Source: a bacterium
GTDB taxonomy: Bacteria; BMS3Abin14
Length of the DNA stretch: 64,000 bases
Direction: 5' to 3'
Assembly (NCBI GenBank): GCA_020350725.1
Contig: CP070719.1
Coordinates: forward strand, 2,410,897 to 2,474,896
This document shows positions 29,692 through 38,330 of this stretch, piece by piece. A program made the translations under genes and the position numbers. Each line of letters opens with the position of its first letter. Position 1 is the first letter of the stretch. The notes under the pieces were generated by a model that was not told the DNA's origin, did not search any database, and saw only the letters and a program-made list of their open reading frames with translations.

Positions 29692-30591
29692 CTAAATAAC
29701 GATCAGCGGTTTCCCGTCCCGTATGACCCTGCCTACCTTTCCCCTGTTCTCCTTCTGATATTTCGGCTGGTTGAACATGGCGGGAAGATAGCCGGCGTCC
29801 AGGAATCTGAGACCGCCCTTCAGAGACGCCAGACGCTTGCTCCTCTCACCCTCGGGGACCTCCGGGGGCAGCTTTCCCAGGGAAGCCAGGGTGAAGCCCC
29901 AATTGGAGGCAAAAGACGGTATAAAGGCCTCATAGGGGGCGACGCGGCCGAAAACCCTCTCCATTGTGACGGTAATGGAGTGGAAAGGCAGGGAGTAGAT
30001 CAGGGACGGGCAGCCCGCCTGGGTGACCAGGACGCCACCCGGTTGCAGCCGGTCGCGGCAGAGCTCATAGAACTCCTGCGTGAAGAGGAGATAGGAGGGA
30101 CCGTCGTCCACCGGTTCGGAGAGGTCGAGGACGATGACGTCGTACCTCTTTCCCTCTTCGTCCAGGACCGCCCTGGCATCCATGTGGACGAGGCGGAGCC
30201 TGGGATCCTCGAAAGCTCCCTGGTGCCAGGAGGTCAGATATCTTCTGCAGATATCCACCACCTCCTCGTCCAGGTCCACCATGACCACCTCCTCGACGGT
30301 GGGATGCCGGAGGACCTCCCTCAGCGTCGCCCCTTCCCCTCCGCCGGCGATGAACACCGACCTGGGTCCGGGATGGGCCAGCATGGCGGGGTGAACAAGG
30401 GCTTCGTGATAGATGAACTCGTCCGCTTGGGTGGACTGAACCTTGCCGTCCAGAATGAGACACAGACCGAAAGAAGCCGTGTCGATCAGCCTGATCTGTT
30501 GATATTTGGATTGAAAGGAGGCGATCTCACTCCGGGGCACGAGGAAAAAACCGGAATCGTCCGTCAACCGATCCAGGATCGTGTTCTCCAT
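29692..30591 (-). CDS. speE: Spermidine-synthase-like polyamine aminopropyltransferase
   Basis: This is a 299-residue aminopropyltransferase of the spermidine/thermospermine synthase family. It has YQQIRLIDTASFGLCLILDG, the decarboxylated-SAM-binding FIAGGGEGATLREVLRH, VVMVDLDEEVVDICRRYL and LDLSEPVDDGPSYLLFTQEF. The Asp-containing DL(S/T)xP loop is the polyamine site. The motif pattern is close to enzymes that make thermospermine or use longer substrates, so the product is not certain. ATG 30591 is preceded by AGGGAGAA on the minus strand. No speD or other polyamine gene is adjacent. Confidence 0.88.
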   Translation of the reverse strand: MENTILDRLTDDSGFFLVPRSEIASFQSKYQQIRLIDTASFGLCLILDGKVQSTQADEFIYHEALVHPAMLAHPGPRSVFIAGGGEGATLREVLRHPTVEEVVMVDLDEEVVDICRRYLTSWHQGAFEDPRLRLVHMDARAVLDEEGKRYDVIVLDLSEPVDDGPSYLLFTQEFYELCRDRLQPGGVLVTQAGCPSLIYSLPFHSITVTMERVFGRVAPYEAFIPSFASNWGFTLASLGKLPPEVPEGERSKRLASLKGGLRFLDAGYLPAMFNQPKYQKENRGKVGRVIRDGKPLIVI

Positions 30592-30801
30592 GGGTATTCT
30601 CCCTGTCGCTGGTTAGGGTGGCGGCCTCCGGAGGCCGGAGGACAGTATACTGCAAACCGGTAACCGATGACCAGAGAGCTTCCAGCCGTGACCCGGGTCA
30701 TCCGGGCCCTCAGGACCCCCTCATCGGCGACCGACGGTCTTTGGCCGATCCGGCATAATCCACCGCCCTGCCGGCCATCTGTGCCGGGAGTGACAAAGAT
30801 G

Positions 30802-30846
30802 TTGACTTTATGACTGTTTGGTCATATTATGACCGTCCAGTCATAA
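30802..30846 (+). promoter_or_regulatory. Promoter and double operator of the TetR-efflux operon
   Basis: TTGACT (30802-30807), a 17-base spacer and TATTAT (30825-30830) form a good sigma-70 promoter. Overlapping it is a 39-bp near-perfect palindrome (30808-30846), matching in 16 of 19 positions per arm. It is built from two 16-bp sites, ATGAC-N6-GTCAT at 30810-30825 and 30829-30844, 19 bp apart. Each site is itself palindromic, as for TetR dimers. The arrangement predicts autorepression of the tetR-tolC-MFP-RND operon. Confidence 0.85.
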
Positions 30847-30861
30847 AAGGCGGTGATATCC

Positions 30862-31479
30862 ATGTCAAGTGCCATATCGATGAAGGAAATCGAAAAAAGG
30901 GCCAGGAAACAGGCCCTCCTTGATGCGGCCCATGACCTGTTCGCGAGGGTGGGCTACGACGGCACCACCATCGAGGCTATCGCCCAGCGCGCAGGGATGG
31001 CAAAGGGCTCCTTCTACCTCCACTTCAGCAGCCAGGAGGAGATCTTCCGGGCTCTCATCGATGAAATCGGTGACCGCATTATCGTCGAGATGCAGATGAC
31101 CGCGGCATCGGAAAACAGCCTCGAGGAAAAACTGACGGGCTTAGGTGAGGGCATCCTCCGCTTTCACCTCGACTCCAGCCATCCGTGGATGTTCATTCTC
31201 ATGGAGAAGGGGATCGATCGCCATGAGGTCATGGAGCATTTCTTCGTCAAGAGGAAGAAGGTGATGGATATCATCAACGGCGTGCTCGTCGAATCCATCG
31301 AAAGCGGAGAGATCGTCCGGGAGGAGCCGGACCGTCTCTCGTCGCTGTTCCTTGGCTGCATCAACGGAACGGTCGTCCGGGGATGCTGCATGGGAGAGGA
31401 GCTCGAACCCCGGGAGGAAGCGGCCTGGTTGGCGAAGCGTTTTCTGGAAGGGGTTCTTCTGCCGGGGGGCAACCGTTGA
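30862..31479 (+). CDS. TetR/AcrR-family transcriptional repressor
   Basis: This is a 205-residue TetR-family regulator. The N-terminal helix-turn-helix is clear: RKQALLDAAHDLFARVGYDGTTIEAIAQRAGMAKGSFYLHF split over residues 16-57. The C-terminal ligand-binding domain is helical and divergent, as usual. ATG 30862 was chosen over GTG 30853. It is the first gene of the efflux operon and its stop overlaps the TTG start of the TolC gene. The double operator at its own promoter supports autoregulation and induction by a pump substrate. Confidence 0.93.
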   Translation: MSSAISMKEIEKRARKQALLDAAHDLFARVGYDGTTIEAIAQRAGMAKGSFYLHFSSQEEIFRALIDEIGDRIIVEMQMTAASENSLEEKLTGLGEGILRFHLDSSHPWMFILMEKGIDRHEVMEHFFVKRKKVMDIINGVLVESIESGEIVREEPDRLSSLFLGCINGTVVRGCCMGEELEPREEAAWLAKRFLEGVLLPGGNR

Positions 31480-32774
31480 TCGATTATATCCGTCCCCTCC
31501 TGCTGATCCTCCTGTTATGCCACGCCCTGCCGGTGTCGGCTGTTGCGGGTGAAGGCGTCCTGTCCCCTCGGGAGGCCTACCTCCTGGCGCTGGTCAACAA
31601 CGAGGACATACGGGTGGCCGCGGAAGATCTGAAGCAGGGCAGACTGGTCAGGAAACAGGCCTATTCCGTTCTTTTGCCGACCCTCACCGCCACCGCCGGC
31701 TATTCGAAGCTGTATTTCTCGGATGACCTGGAAGTGGAGAACCGGGCCTACGGGGTGTCGCTGAACCAGATGATCTACCATGGCGGGCGGGCTTTCATAG
31801 CCCTGAAGGGCGCCGAAATGACCATCGCTGCGGCGGAACACGGTCTGGCCTTTGCCCGGTGGAGCGTCCTCATGGACCTCCTGGTGCGGACCTATTCCGC
31901 CCTTTCCTCCGAGGATCTTCTCAGGCTTGAGGATGAGCGCATTGAACGGGTGTCGGAGCAGCTGCGCTCGGCCTCAACCAAGTTCGAGATCGGCGAAGCC
32001 GCCAAGACGGATGTCCTCGCGGCAAAGGTTGCCGTGGCCACTGCCAGGAAAGACCGGGTTGAGGCCCAGAAGAACCTGGTCCTCGCCAGGAGGAGTCTCG
32101 GGGACCTCATCGGAATGGGCGGCCCGATCAGGGTAACGATGCCACCGGATGTCCCGGTTCCAGAGGCTGAGCTGGAGGAGCTGACGAGGATCGCCCTGGA
32201 GGAGCGCAGGGATCTTCTCCAGGGACGGGAGCTGGTCCGTGTGGTCGAGCAGGAGGCGAAGGAGGCGGCCAGCAGGAACCGGCCCGAAGTGGATCTTTCC
32301 GCCTCCCATACCGAATATTCCGATGAATCGCCTTTCGCCCCGGAAAGCCAGGTGTCCCTGGACATCACCTTCCCCCTGTTCCAGGGGGGACTGGTCAAAT
32401 ATCAGTCTCAGGAGGCCCGATCAAGGGTTCTTCAGGCCGAGCTTGTTCTTCAAAAGAGGATAAAAGAGGTGGCCTTCGGGGTAGAGGAAGCATTCAGGGA
32501 ATACGGTTCCCTCGTGGCGCAGAAGGAACTCATCGAAACGAGCCTCGAAAATGCCCGGGAGAACTACAGGCTGGAGAGGATCCGTTTCGAGCTTGGTGAC
32601 GCGACGAACCTGGACGTCCTCGTCGCCCAGGGCGGTCTCTCGAGTGCTGAAAACCAGGCCGTCCTGCACCGGTATCGGACCCGTCTGGCAAAGGCGGCCT
32701 TACTTTTCTCCATCGGCAGGATGACCCCGGACGCCCTCGGTATCGCTGTCGACGAGGAGGTGCTGGAAAAATGA
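31476..32774 (+). CDS. TolC-family outer-membrane efflux protein
   Basis: This is an outer-membrane factor of about 432 residues. After a signal peptide (LLLILLLCHALPVSA) it shows two similar halves with long alpha-helices: LSPREAYLLALVNNEDIRVA and LEELTRIALEERRDL, typical TolC repeats. FPLFQGGLVKYQSQEARS is the usual motif before the second coiled coil. The start is probably TTG 31476, which overlaps the tetR stop (TTGA) and follows GGGGGG; the next in-frame ATG would remove the signal peptide. It forms the exit duct for the MFP-RND pair downstream. Confidence 0.92.
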   Translation: MIDYIRPLLLILLLCHALPVSAVAGEGVLSPREAYLLALVNNEDIRVAAEDLKQGRLVRKQAYSVLLPTLTATAGYSKLYFSDDLEVENRAYGVSLNQMIYHGGRAFIALKGAEMTIAAAEHGLAFARWSVLMDLLVRTYSALSSEDLLRLEDERIERVSEQLRSASTKFEIGEAAKTDVLAAKVAVATARKDRVEAQKNLVLARRSLGDLIGMGGPIRVTMPPDVPVPEAELEELTRIALEERRDLLQGRELVRVVEQEAKEAASRNRPEVDLSASHTEYSDESPFAPESQVSLDITFPLFQGGLVKYQSQEARSRVLQAELVLQKRIKEVAFGVEEAFREYGSLVAQKELIETSLENARENYRLERIRFELGDATNLDVLVAQGGLSSAENQAVLHRYRTRLAKAALLFSIGRMTPDALGIAVDEEVLEK

Positions 32775-33862
32775 ACAGGCCCACCCGCAGACATGTCGCG
32801 ATCGCCTCGGCCGTCCTTTCGATCATTCTGACAGCTTCCCTCACCGGGTGCGGCAGGGACGGACGCAGCGAAGGCCCCGGATCCAGCAACGATCAGGGGC
32901 CGAATGAAGTCAGGCCGAAAAACGTCGTCGTACAGGTCACCACGCTGGAAACCGTCGAGGAAACCCTGACCCTGCCCGGCACCGTCGAGGCATGGGAAGA
33001 CCTGACGCTTTCCCTGGAGCAGTCCGGTACGATCAGGTGGATCGGTCCCACGGAAGGAGACAGCCTTGCCGCGGACGAACCTGTCATCCGGATCGATACG
33101 GACACCCTGGAGAGCGAGCTGGACAGGAAGCAGACCGAGTACGACCTGAAGAAGAAGAATCTGGACCGGGTGGAATCGCTCTTCAAGGAGGAGCTTGTCA
33201 GTCAGAAGCAGTATGACGACGCGCGTCTGGCCTTTGAGGTGGCGAAAGTGGACCTCACCCAGTCCAGGATCGATCTCGAGAAGAGCACCCTGAGGAGCCC
33301 CATTGACGGGATCCTGGACCGGCTGCTGGTCGACCGGGGGGAATACGGAACCGTGGGAATGGCCGCCGCCGTCGTGGTCCAGATCGACAGGCTCAAGGTG
33401 ATCGTGGATGTCCCTGAGAAGGACGTCCCCCATACCGCCGTGGGGCAGAAGGTCACAGTGCTGCCCGCCGAGGTGAAGGGAGTGGACGGCCTGGGGGTGA
33501 CGGGAAGGATCATCCACGTCGGATACAAGGCCGACCCGATCACGCGGACCTACAGGACCAAGATCGAGATCACCAACCCGGGCCGCCGATACAGACCGGG
33601 GATGATCGTGCGTATTCGATTCGTCAGGCGGGTTCACGAAAATGCGCTCGCCGTGCCGCTCTACGCCATCGTCGACAGGGAGGGTGAGAAGTTCGTGTTC
33701 GTGGTGGAGAACGGAGTGGCTATCAAGCGCCTGGTCCATCTGGGCCCGGTGGTCAACGGCAAGGTGGTCGTCTACGGCGGCCTTCAGAAGGGAGAACAGC
33801 TTGTGATCAAAGGTCAGCAGCTGATCATGGACGGCAACCCGGTCAACCTGGTGTCGGGCTGA
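32771..33862 (+). CDS. RND efflux periplasmic adaptor (membrane fusion protein), lipoprotein
   Basis: This 363-residue HlyD/AcrA-type adaptor has a lipoprotein signal (ILTASLTGCGRDG, Cys at about residue 27). The biotinyl-lipoyl half-motifs flank an alpha-hairpin at about 115-165 (LKKKNLDRVESLFKEELVS). The beta-barrel segment GVTGRIIHVGYKADPITRTY and the C-terminal membrane-proximal domain complete the fold. ATG 32771 overlaps the tolC stop (ATGA). It would bridge the RND pump to TolC. Confidence 0.94.
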   Translation: MNRPTRRHVAIASAVLSIILTASLTGCGRDGRSEGPGSSNDQGPNEVRPKNVVVQVTTLETVEETLTLPGTVEAWEDLTLSLEQSGTIRWIGPTEGDSLAADEPVIRIDTDTLESELDRKQTEYDLKKKNLDRVESLFKEELVSQKQYDDARLAFEVAKVDLTQSRIDLEKSTLRSPIDGILDRLLVDRGEYGTVGMAAAVVVQIDRLKVIVDVPEKDVPHTAVGQKVTVLPAEVKGVDGLGVTGRIIHVGYKADPITRTYRTKIEITNPGRRYRPGMIVRIRFVRRVHENALAVPLYAIVDREGEKFVFVVENGVAIKRLVHLGPVVNGKVVVYGGLQKGEQLVIKGQQLIMDGNPVNLVSG

Positions 33863-33881
33863 GCGGGAAAGGGCAGCGGCA

Positions 33882-36800
33882 ATGCTCATCACCAACGCCG
33901 CCATATCGAGACGGGGAACCGTTTTCACCCTGATGGTCATCATCTTCATCGTCGGCCTGTTCAGCTATGTGACCCTGCCGCGTGAATCCAATCCCGACAT
34001 CACCATTCCCGTCATCATGGTCCAGACCAGTTACGAGGGAGCCGCCTCCGAGGATGTGGAGAATCTCATCACGATCCCTCTCGAGCGAAAGCTCAGGGGT
34101 GTCAAGGATGTCAAGGAAGTCCGCTCGGTGAGCGCCGAAGGCGCCTCCATGATCGAGATCGAGTTCGTCGCGGAGACGTTGATCGATGACGCTCTCCAAA
34201 GGATCAGGGACAAGGTGGACCAGGTCAAGGGAGAGCTTCCCGACGACCTCGAGAACGATCCCAGCGTCATCGAGATCAATCTCTCCGAATTTTTCCCCAT
34301 CCTCATGATCGCCATATCCGGTGACGCCGGAGAACGGGTCCTGAAACGTGTCGCTGAGGATCTCGAGGACCGCATCGAGGAGGTGCCCGGTGTGCTCGAA
34401 GTCGACGTCACCGGGATCAGAAACAGGGAGATCCGGGTGGAGTTCGACCCTGACCGGATGGCCGCCTATCGCCTCAGCTTCAACGATATCCTGGCTCTCA
34501 TCCAGAAGGAGAACGTCAACGTTCCCGGGGGGAGCATCGATCTGGGCCAGGGGAAGTACATGCTCCGCATACCGGGGGAGATCACCGACCCGTCACAGAT
34601 CGACAACCTGGTCCTGTTGATCCGAGAGGGCCGCCCTATCTATCTCAAGGACGTGGCGACCATCCGGGACACCTTCGAGGACGCGAGCAGCTACGCCAGG
34701 CTCAACGATCAGCCCAGTGTGACCCTCTCGGTGAAGAAGCGGACCGGCGAGAACATCATCGAGATCTCTGACAAGGTCTTCGCCATTCTGGAGACCGTCT
34801 CTGAGCAGAGCCCTTCCAGCGTCCACTTCACGGTCACCCTCAACCAGTCCAAGGACATAAGGCGGATGGTGAACGAACTCGAGAACAACATTCTCACCGG
34901 ACTGGTCCTTGTCCTTTCCGTGCTTCTGCTTTTTCTGGGTATGCGGAGCGCTGTCTTCGTGGCTCTTGCCATACCGTTCTCCATGCTTATCTCCTTCTCC
35001 GTCCTGCAGGCCATGGGCATCACCCTGAACATGGTGGTTCTCTTCTCCCTCATTCTCGCCCTGGGAATGCTGGTGGACAATGCCATTGTCATCGTCGAGA
35101 ATATCTACCGTCACATGGAGGAGGGCCTCGGCCGTGTCGAGGCGGCTCGCAACGCCGCCGGAGAAGTAGGCTGGCCGGTGATCGCATCCACCGTGACCAC
35201 ACTGTGCGCATTCGGTCCCATGCTTTTCTGGCCCGACATAATGGGTGAGTTCATGAAGTACCTTCCCATGACCCTCATCGTGGTCCTGTCGTCATCACTG
35301 TTCGTGGCCCTGGTGATAAACCCTGTTGTGTGCGCCACCTATCTGCGGGCGGACAGCAGGAAAAAGTGGGAGGGGGAGGGGGGTCACGAGACCCCCATCG
35401 TCAGGGCGTACCGTGCCGCCCTGGGATTCGCCCTCCGCCACCGCTTCCCGGTGATCCTCCTCTCCGTCCTGCTCCTGTTCGGCGTCATCGGTCTCTACTT
35501 TTCCCTCGATCCCAAGGTAGAACTCTTTCCCGACACCGATCCCAATCGGGCTTTCATCCAGATCAAGGCCCCTCAGGGTACGAACCTCGACACCAGCGAT
35601 ATCCTTGCCAGTGAGGTGGAGGTGATCGTTTCCGAGGAGGGCGATCTCAGATACGTCACCGCCGAGGTGGGAGTCAGCGAAGGGTGGGGGAGTGGTGCGG
35701 AATCGAGGCGGAGCACGGTCAGCATGGAATTTGTCGAGAGGGAGGAGAGGCAGGAGCCGTCCATGGCGGTCGTGGATCGGATCAGGGACTCCCTGAAACA
35801 CCTGTCCGGGGCCGACATCAAGGTTGAAAAAGAGCGAATGGGTCCTCCCGTCGGCGCCCCGGTGGAGGTCAAGATCAGGGGTGAGGAGGTGGAAGTCCTC
35901 TCCTCCCTTCTGGAAAGGGCCAAGGCTCTGATGCAGGAGGTCCCCGGCCTGGTGGATATAGAGGACGACCTGTCGCGGGCCAAGCCGGAGATCACGATCC
36001 AGGTCGACAGGGAGAAAGCGTCTCTTCTGGGCCTGTCGACGATCGAGGTATCCAACACGGTCAAGGCCGCCGTCAACGGATGGAAAATAGGCGATTACAG
36101 GGAGGGGGATGACGAATACGACATCGTGGCCAGGCTGCCCAGGAGGAGCCGGATGGCCCTGTCCCAGATCGAGAGCCTCCTGATCCCGACGCGGACGGGT
36201 GATCCCGTACCGCTGTCCTCGGTGGCCAGGCTGGAGATGGGGACAGGGTTCGGAGCCATCCGGCATCTGGACCAGAAAAGGCTCATCAGGGTTATGGCCA
36301 ACACATCGGGGCGCAGCTCCATCGAGGTCCTTTCCGATGTCCAGAGTCGGCTCGAGAACCTGGACCTTCCCCCCGGATACTCCATAAACTATGGCGGGGA
36401 CCAGGAGGAACGGCAGAAATCCTCGGCCTTTCTGAGCAAGGCCTTCCTGGCGGCGGTTTTTTTCATCTTTCTGGTTCTCCTCACCCAGTTCAATTCCCTG
36501 AAACAGGCCCTGATCGTGATCTCGTCCGTTATTCTCTCCCTGATGGGCGTGTTCCTGGGCCTCATGATCACCGGCATGCCCTTCGGGATCATCATGACCG
36601 GCATCGGTGTCATCTCCCTCGCCGGGGTCGTTGTGAACAACGCCATCGTCCTCATCGACTACATCAACAAACTCCGGACCAGAGGCCTGGATCTGACGGA
36701 AGCGCTGATCCGGGCGGGAACCGTACGTTTCCGTCCGGTCATGCTCACCGCCATAACGACCATCCTCGGTCTGACGCCCATGGCCCTGGGGATCAGCATC

Positions 36801-37016
36801 GATTTTCGCCACTTCGACCTGCAGGTGGGCGGCGAGTCCGCTCAGTGGTGGGGACCGATGGCGGTGGCGGTGATCTTCGGCCTCGCAGTAGCGACCCTCC
36901 TCACCCTTATCGTGGTTCCCGTTCTGTACTCCCTCAGCGAAACGGTTTCCTGGCGAAGTGTGATCTCAGAGGGACTGCCCCGCCTGAGGAGAAAGACCGT
37001 ACCGGCAGACAGCTAG
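33882..37016 (+). CDS. RND-family efflux pump inner-membrane permease
   Basis: This 1044-residue RND permease has the usual two repeats of a membrane helix, periplasmic loop and five-helix block. In helix 4 the AcrB Asp-Asp pair is represented by Asp399-Asn400 (GMLVDNAIVIVENIYRHM), and in helix 10 the AcrB lysine is replaced by Asn919 (GVVVNNAIVLIDYINKL). The pump therefore belongs to an RND subgroup with a different proton relay from AcrB. Substrates cannot be predicted. It follows the adaptor gene after 19 bases. Confidence 0.95.
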   Translation: MLITNAAISRRGTVFTLMVIIFIVGLFSYVTLPRESNPDITIPVIMVQTSYEGAASEDVENLITIPLERKLRGVKDVKEVRSVSAEGASMIEIEFVAETLIDDALQRIRDKVDQVKGELPDDLENDPSVIEINLSEFFPILMIAISGDAGERVLKRVAEDLEDRIEEVPGVLEVDVTGIRNREIRVEFDPDRMAAYRLSFNDILALIQKENVNVPGGSIDLGQGKYMLRIPGEITDPSQIDNLVLLIREGRPIYLKDVATIRDTFEDASSYARLNDQPSVTLSVKKRTGENIIEISDKVFAILETVSEQSPSSVHFTVTLNQSKDIRRMVNELENNILTGLVLVLSVLLLFLGMRSAVFVALAIPFSMLISFSVLQAMGITLNMVVLFSLILALGMLVDNAIVIVENIYRHMEEGLGRVEAARNAAGEVGWPVIASTVTTLCAFGPMLFWPDIMGEFMKYLPMTLIVVLSSSLFVALVINPVVCATYLRADSRKKWEGEGGHETPIVRAYRAALGFALRHRFPVILLSVLLLFGVIGLYFSLDPKVELFPDTDPNRAFIQIKAPQGTNLDTSDILASEVEVIVSEEGDLRYVTAEVGVSEGWGSGAESRRSTVSMEFVEREERQEPSMAVVDRIRDSLKHLSGADIKVEKERMGPPVGAPVEVKIRGEEVEVLSSLLERAKALMQEVPGLVDIEDDLSRAKPEITIQVDREKASLLGLSTIEVSNTVKAAVNGWKIGDYREGDDEYDIVARLPRRSRMALSQIESLLIPTRTGDPVPLSSVARLEMGTGFGAIRHLDQKRLIRVMANTSGRSSIEVLSDVQSRLENLDLPPGYSINYGGDQEERQKSSAFLSKAFLAAVFFIFLVLLTQFNSLKQALIVISSVILSLMGVFLGLMITGMPFGIIMTGIGVISLAGVVVNNAIVLIDYINKLRTRGLDLTEALIRAGTVRFRPVMLTAITTILGLTPMALGISIDFRHFDLQVGGESAQWWGPMAVAVIFGLAVATLLTLIVVPVLYSLSETVSWRSVISEGLPRLRRKTVPADS

Positions 37017-37149
37017 GTTCCTGGGCCCCTTTCTCCGGAGAGTGCGGCCTGCAACAGAGTGCCGGTTGGCCAGCGATAGCAAGGCTGAAAGCGGGGGTGG
37101 CGGGAACGGTGACCTCTTTTCCGGTCATGCATCTCACCTCGGTGGTGAA

Positions 37150-38079
37150 ATGAACACTCTGTGGACAATCCTCAGTTCGGCCACCCTGGCGGCTACCATC
37201 CTGGCTGCCGGGAGCGCCCAGGGCCAGGTAAAGGGTGAGGATCCATTTGAGGTCCTCGCCGTGGATTTTCTCAACGATGAGACCCGGAGCGTCTCCATTC
37301 CGGTCGGTTCCCAGCTGGGCCTGACTTCAGATACCTTTTTCGCCCTTCTCGACGGAGAAAACATCGTCATCGCGGAGATCTACCCCTTTGAGATCCTCCC
37401 CACCAGGTTCTGGTCAGGACCGCTTACAGCGGAGGCCTTCAGCAGGGTCCGCATCGGAACAAGGGCCGTTCGTATATTCCCGGACCAGGACAAAAAGCGG
37501 CTTCTGACCGATGAATACAGGGCCCGTGCCGCGGCCCTCAGGGGCGCCATGGTGAGACGGCAGAAGGACCGCCTGGAGATATCCCTGCGGGAGATCGATG
37601 AGGAGATCCTTTACCTCAACAACATCCTGCGGAAACTTCAGAGGGAGCGCCTGGAGCTTCGCAGTAAGCTCCAGGATGAGAAACAGGCGGTTGACGGTAA
37701 GCTCGAGCGTGTCAGTGACCGTCTCGATGCGGCCCGGAACGACCTGGATGACCTGGAGGATGAACGCTACGAGCTCATCGAGGAGAGGAACAGGCTGTCG
37801 GCCAGGGAGAATCCCCCACAATCCAGGATCCAGAGGCTGGACGAGAGGATATCCCGCCTCAACGTTGAGGTAGGGGAGCTGCGGGATGAGGTCCAGGAAC
37901 TCAGGGAGGAGCGGAGGGAGACCCGGGAGGACGCCGAGAGGCGGGGCATTCTCCGGATCAGGGCGAATCTCGATGAACTTGCCCTGGAAGAGAGCCGGGT
38001 GAGGATCGACCTGGACGAGCGCCTGTCCGAGAGGGACCGGATCATCCGGGAGCTGGAGAGGCTGAAAAACAGGGAATAG
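37150..38079 (+). CDS. Exported coiled-coil protein of unknown function
   Basis: The 309-residue protein starts with a signal peptide (ILSSATLAATILAAGSAQGQ). An N-terminal globular region (about 25-120) includes FEVLAVDFLNDETRSVSIPVG. From about 130 to the end it is an almost uninterrupted charged coiled coil rich in Glu, Arg and Leu. I know no family for it. It lies 133 bases after the RND gene in the same direction, so it may be part of that operon or independent. ATG 37150 follows GGTGGTGAA. A periplasmic structural role is a guess. Confidence 0.7.
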   Translation: MNTLWTILSSATLAATILAAGSAQGQVKGEDPFEVLAVDFLNDETRSVSIPVGSQLGLTSDTFFALLDGENIVIAEIYPFEILPTRFWSGPLTAEAFSRVRIGTRAVRIFPDQDKKRLLTDEYRARAAALRGAMVRRQKDRLEISLREIDEEILYLNNILRKLQRERLELRSKLQDEKQAVDGKLERVSDRLDAARNDLDDLEDERYELIEERNRLSARENPPQSRIQRLDERISRLNVEVGELRDEVQELREERRETREDAERRGILRIRANLDELALEESRVRIDLDERLSERDRIIRELERLKNRE

Positions 38080-38080
38080 T

Positions 38081-38325
38081 CAAGGATCCAGAATCTGAAG
38101 TAAAGAATCCAAAATCCGAAGTCCAAAATCCAAAAATACAGGTCACGGGCGACAATGTTGTGGACAAGGCCGTTAAGTGAACACCTCCCAGTGGCCCATC
38201 CGCTGAATTCCACGGTTGCCAGGGGAGATCGATCCGCTTTTCATTGACGGCAGTTGAGCCCATGGCACAATGTGGCCTTTACGAATCCGATCCCTTTTTT
38301 GGATTTTGGACTTCGGATCGGTTTT
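38081..38325. repeat. Low-complexity intergenic phrases (AATCCAAAATCC type)
   Basis: The convergent spacer contains GAATCCAAAATCCGAAGTCC and CAAAATCCAAAAATAC at about 38105-38140, and the reverse type TTGGATTTTGGACTTCGGATC at about 38299-38319. The arms CCGATCC (38287-38293) and GGATCGG (38315-38321) followed by TTTT could form a weak terminator. No gene is seen between 38080 and 38330. Confidence 0.55.
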
Positions 38326-38330
38326 CAAGC

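Noticed and set aside
32564..33949. 461-residue open frame opposite the TolC/adaptor genes
   Set aside because: It spans parts of three real genes and has His/Asp-rich shadow composition.
35295..36812. 505-residue open frame opposite the RND gene
   Set aside because: A shadow of the conserved RND permease.
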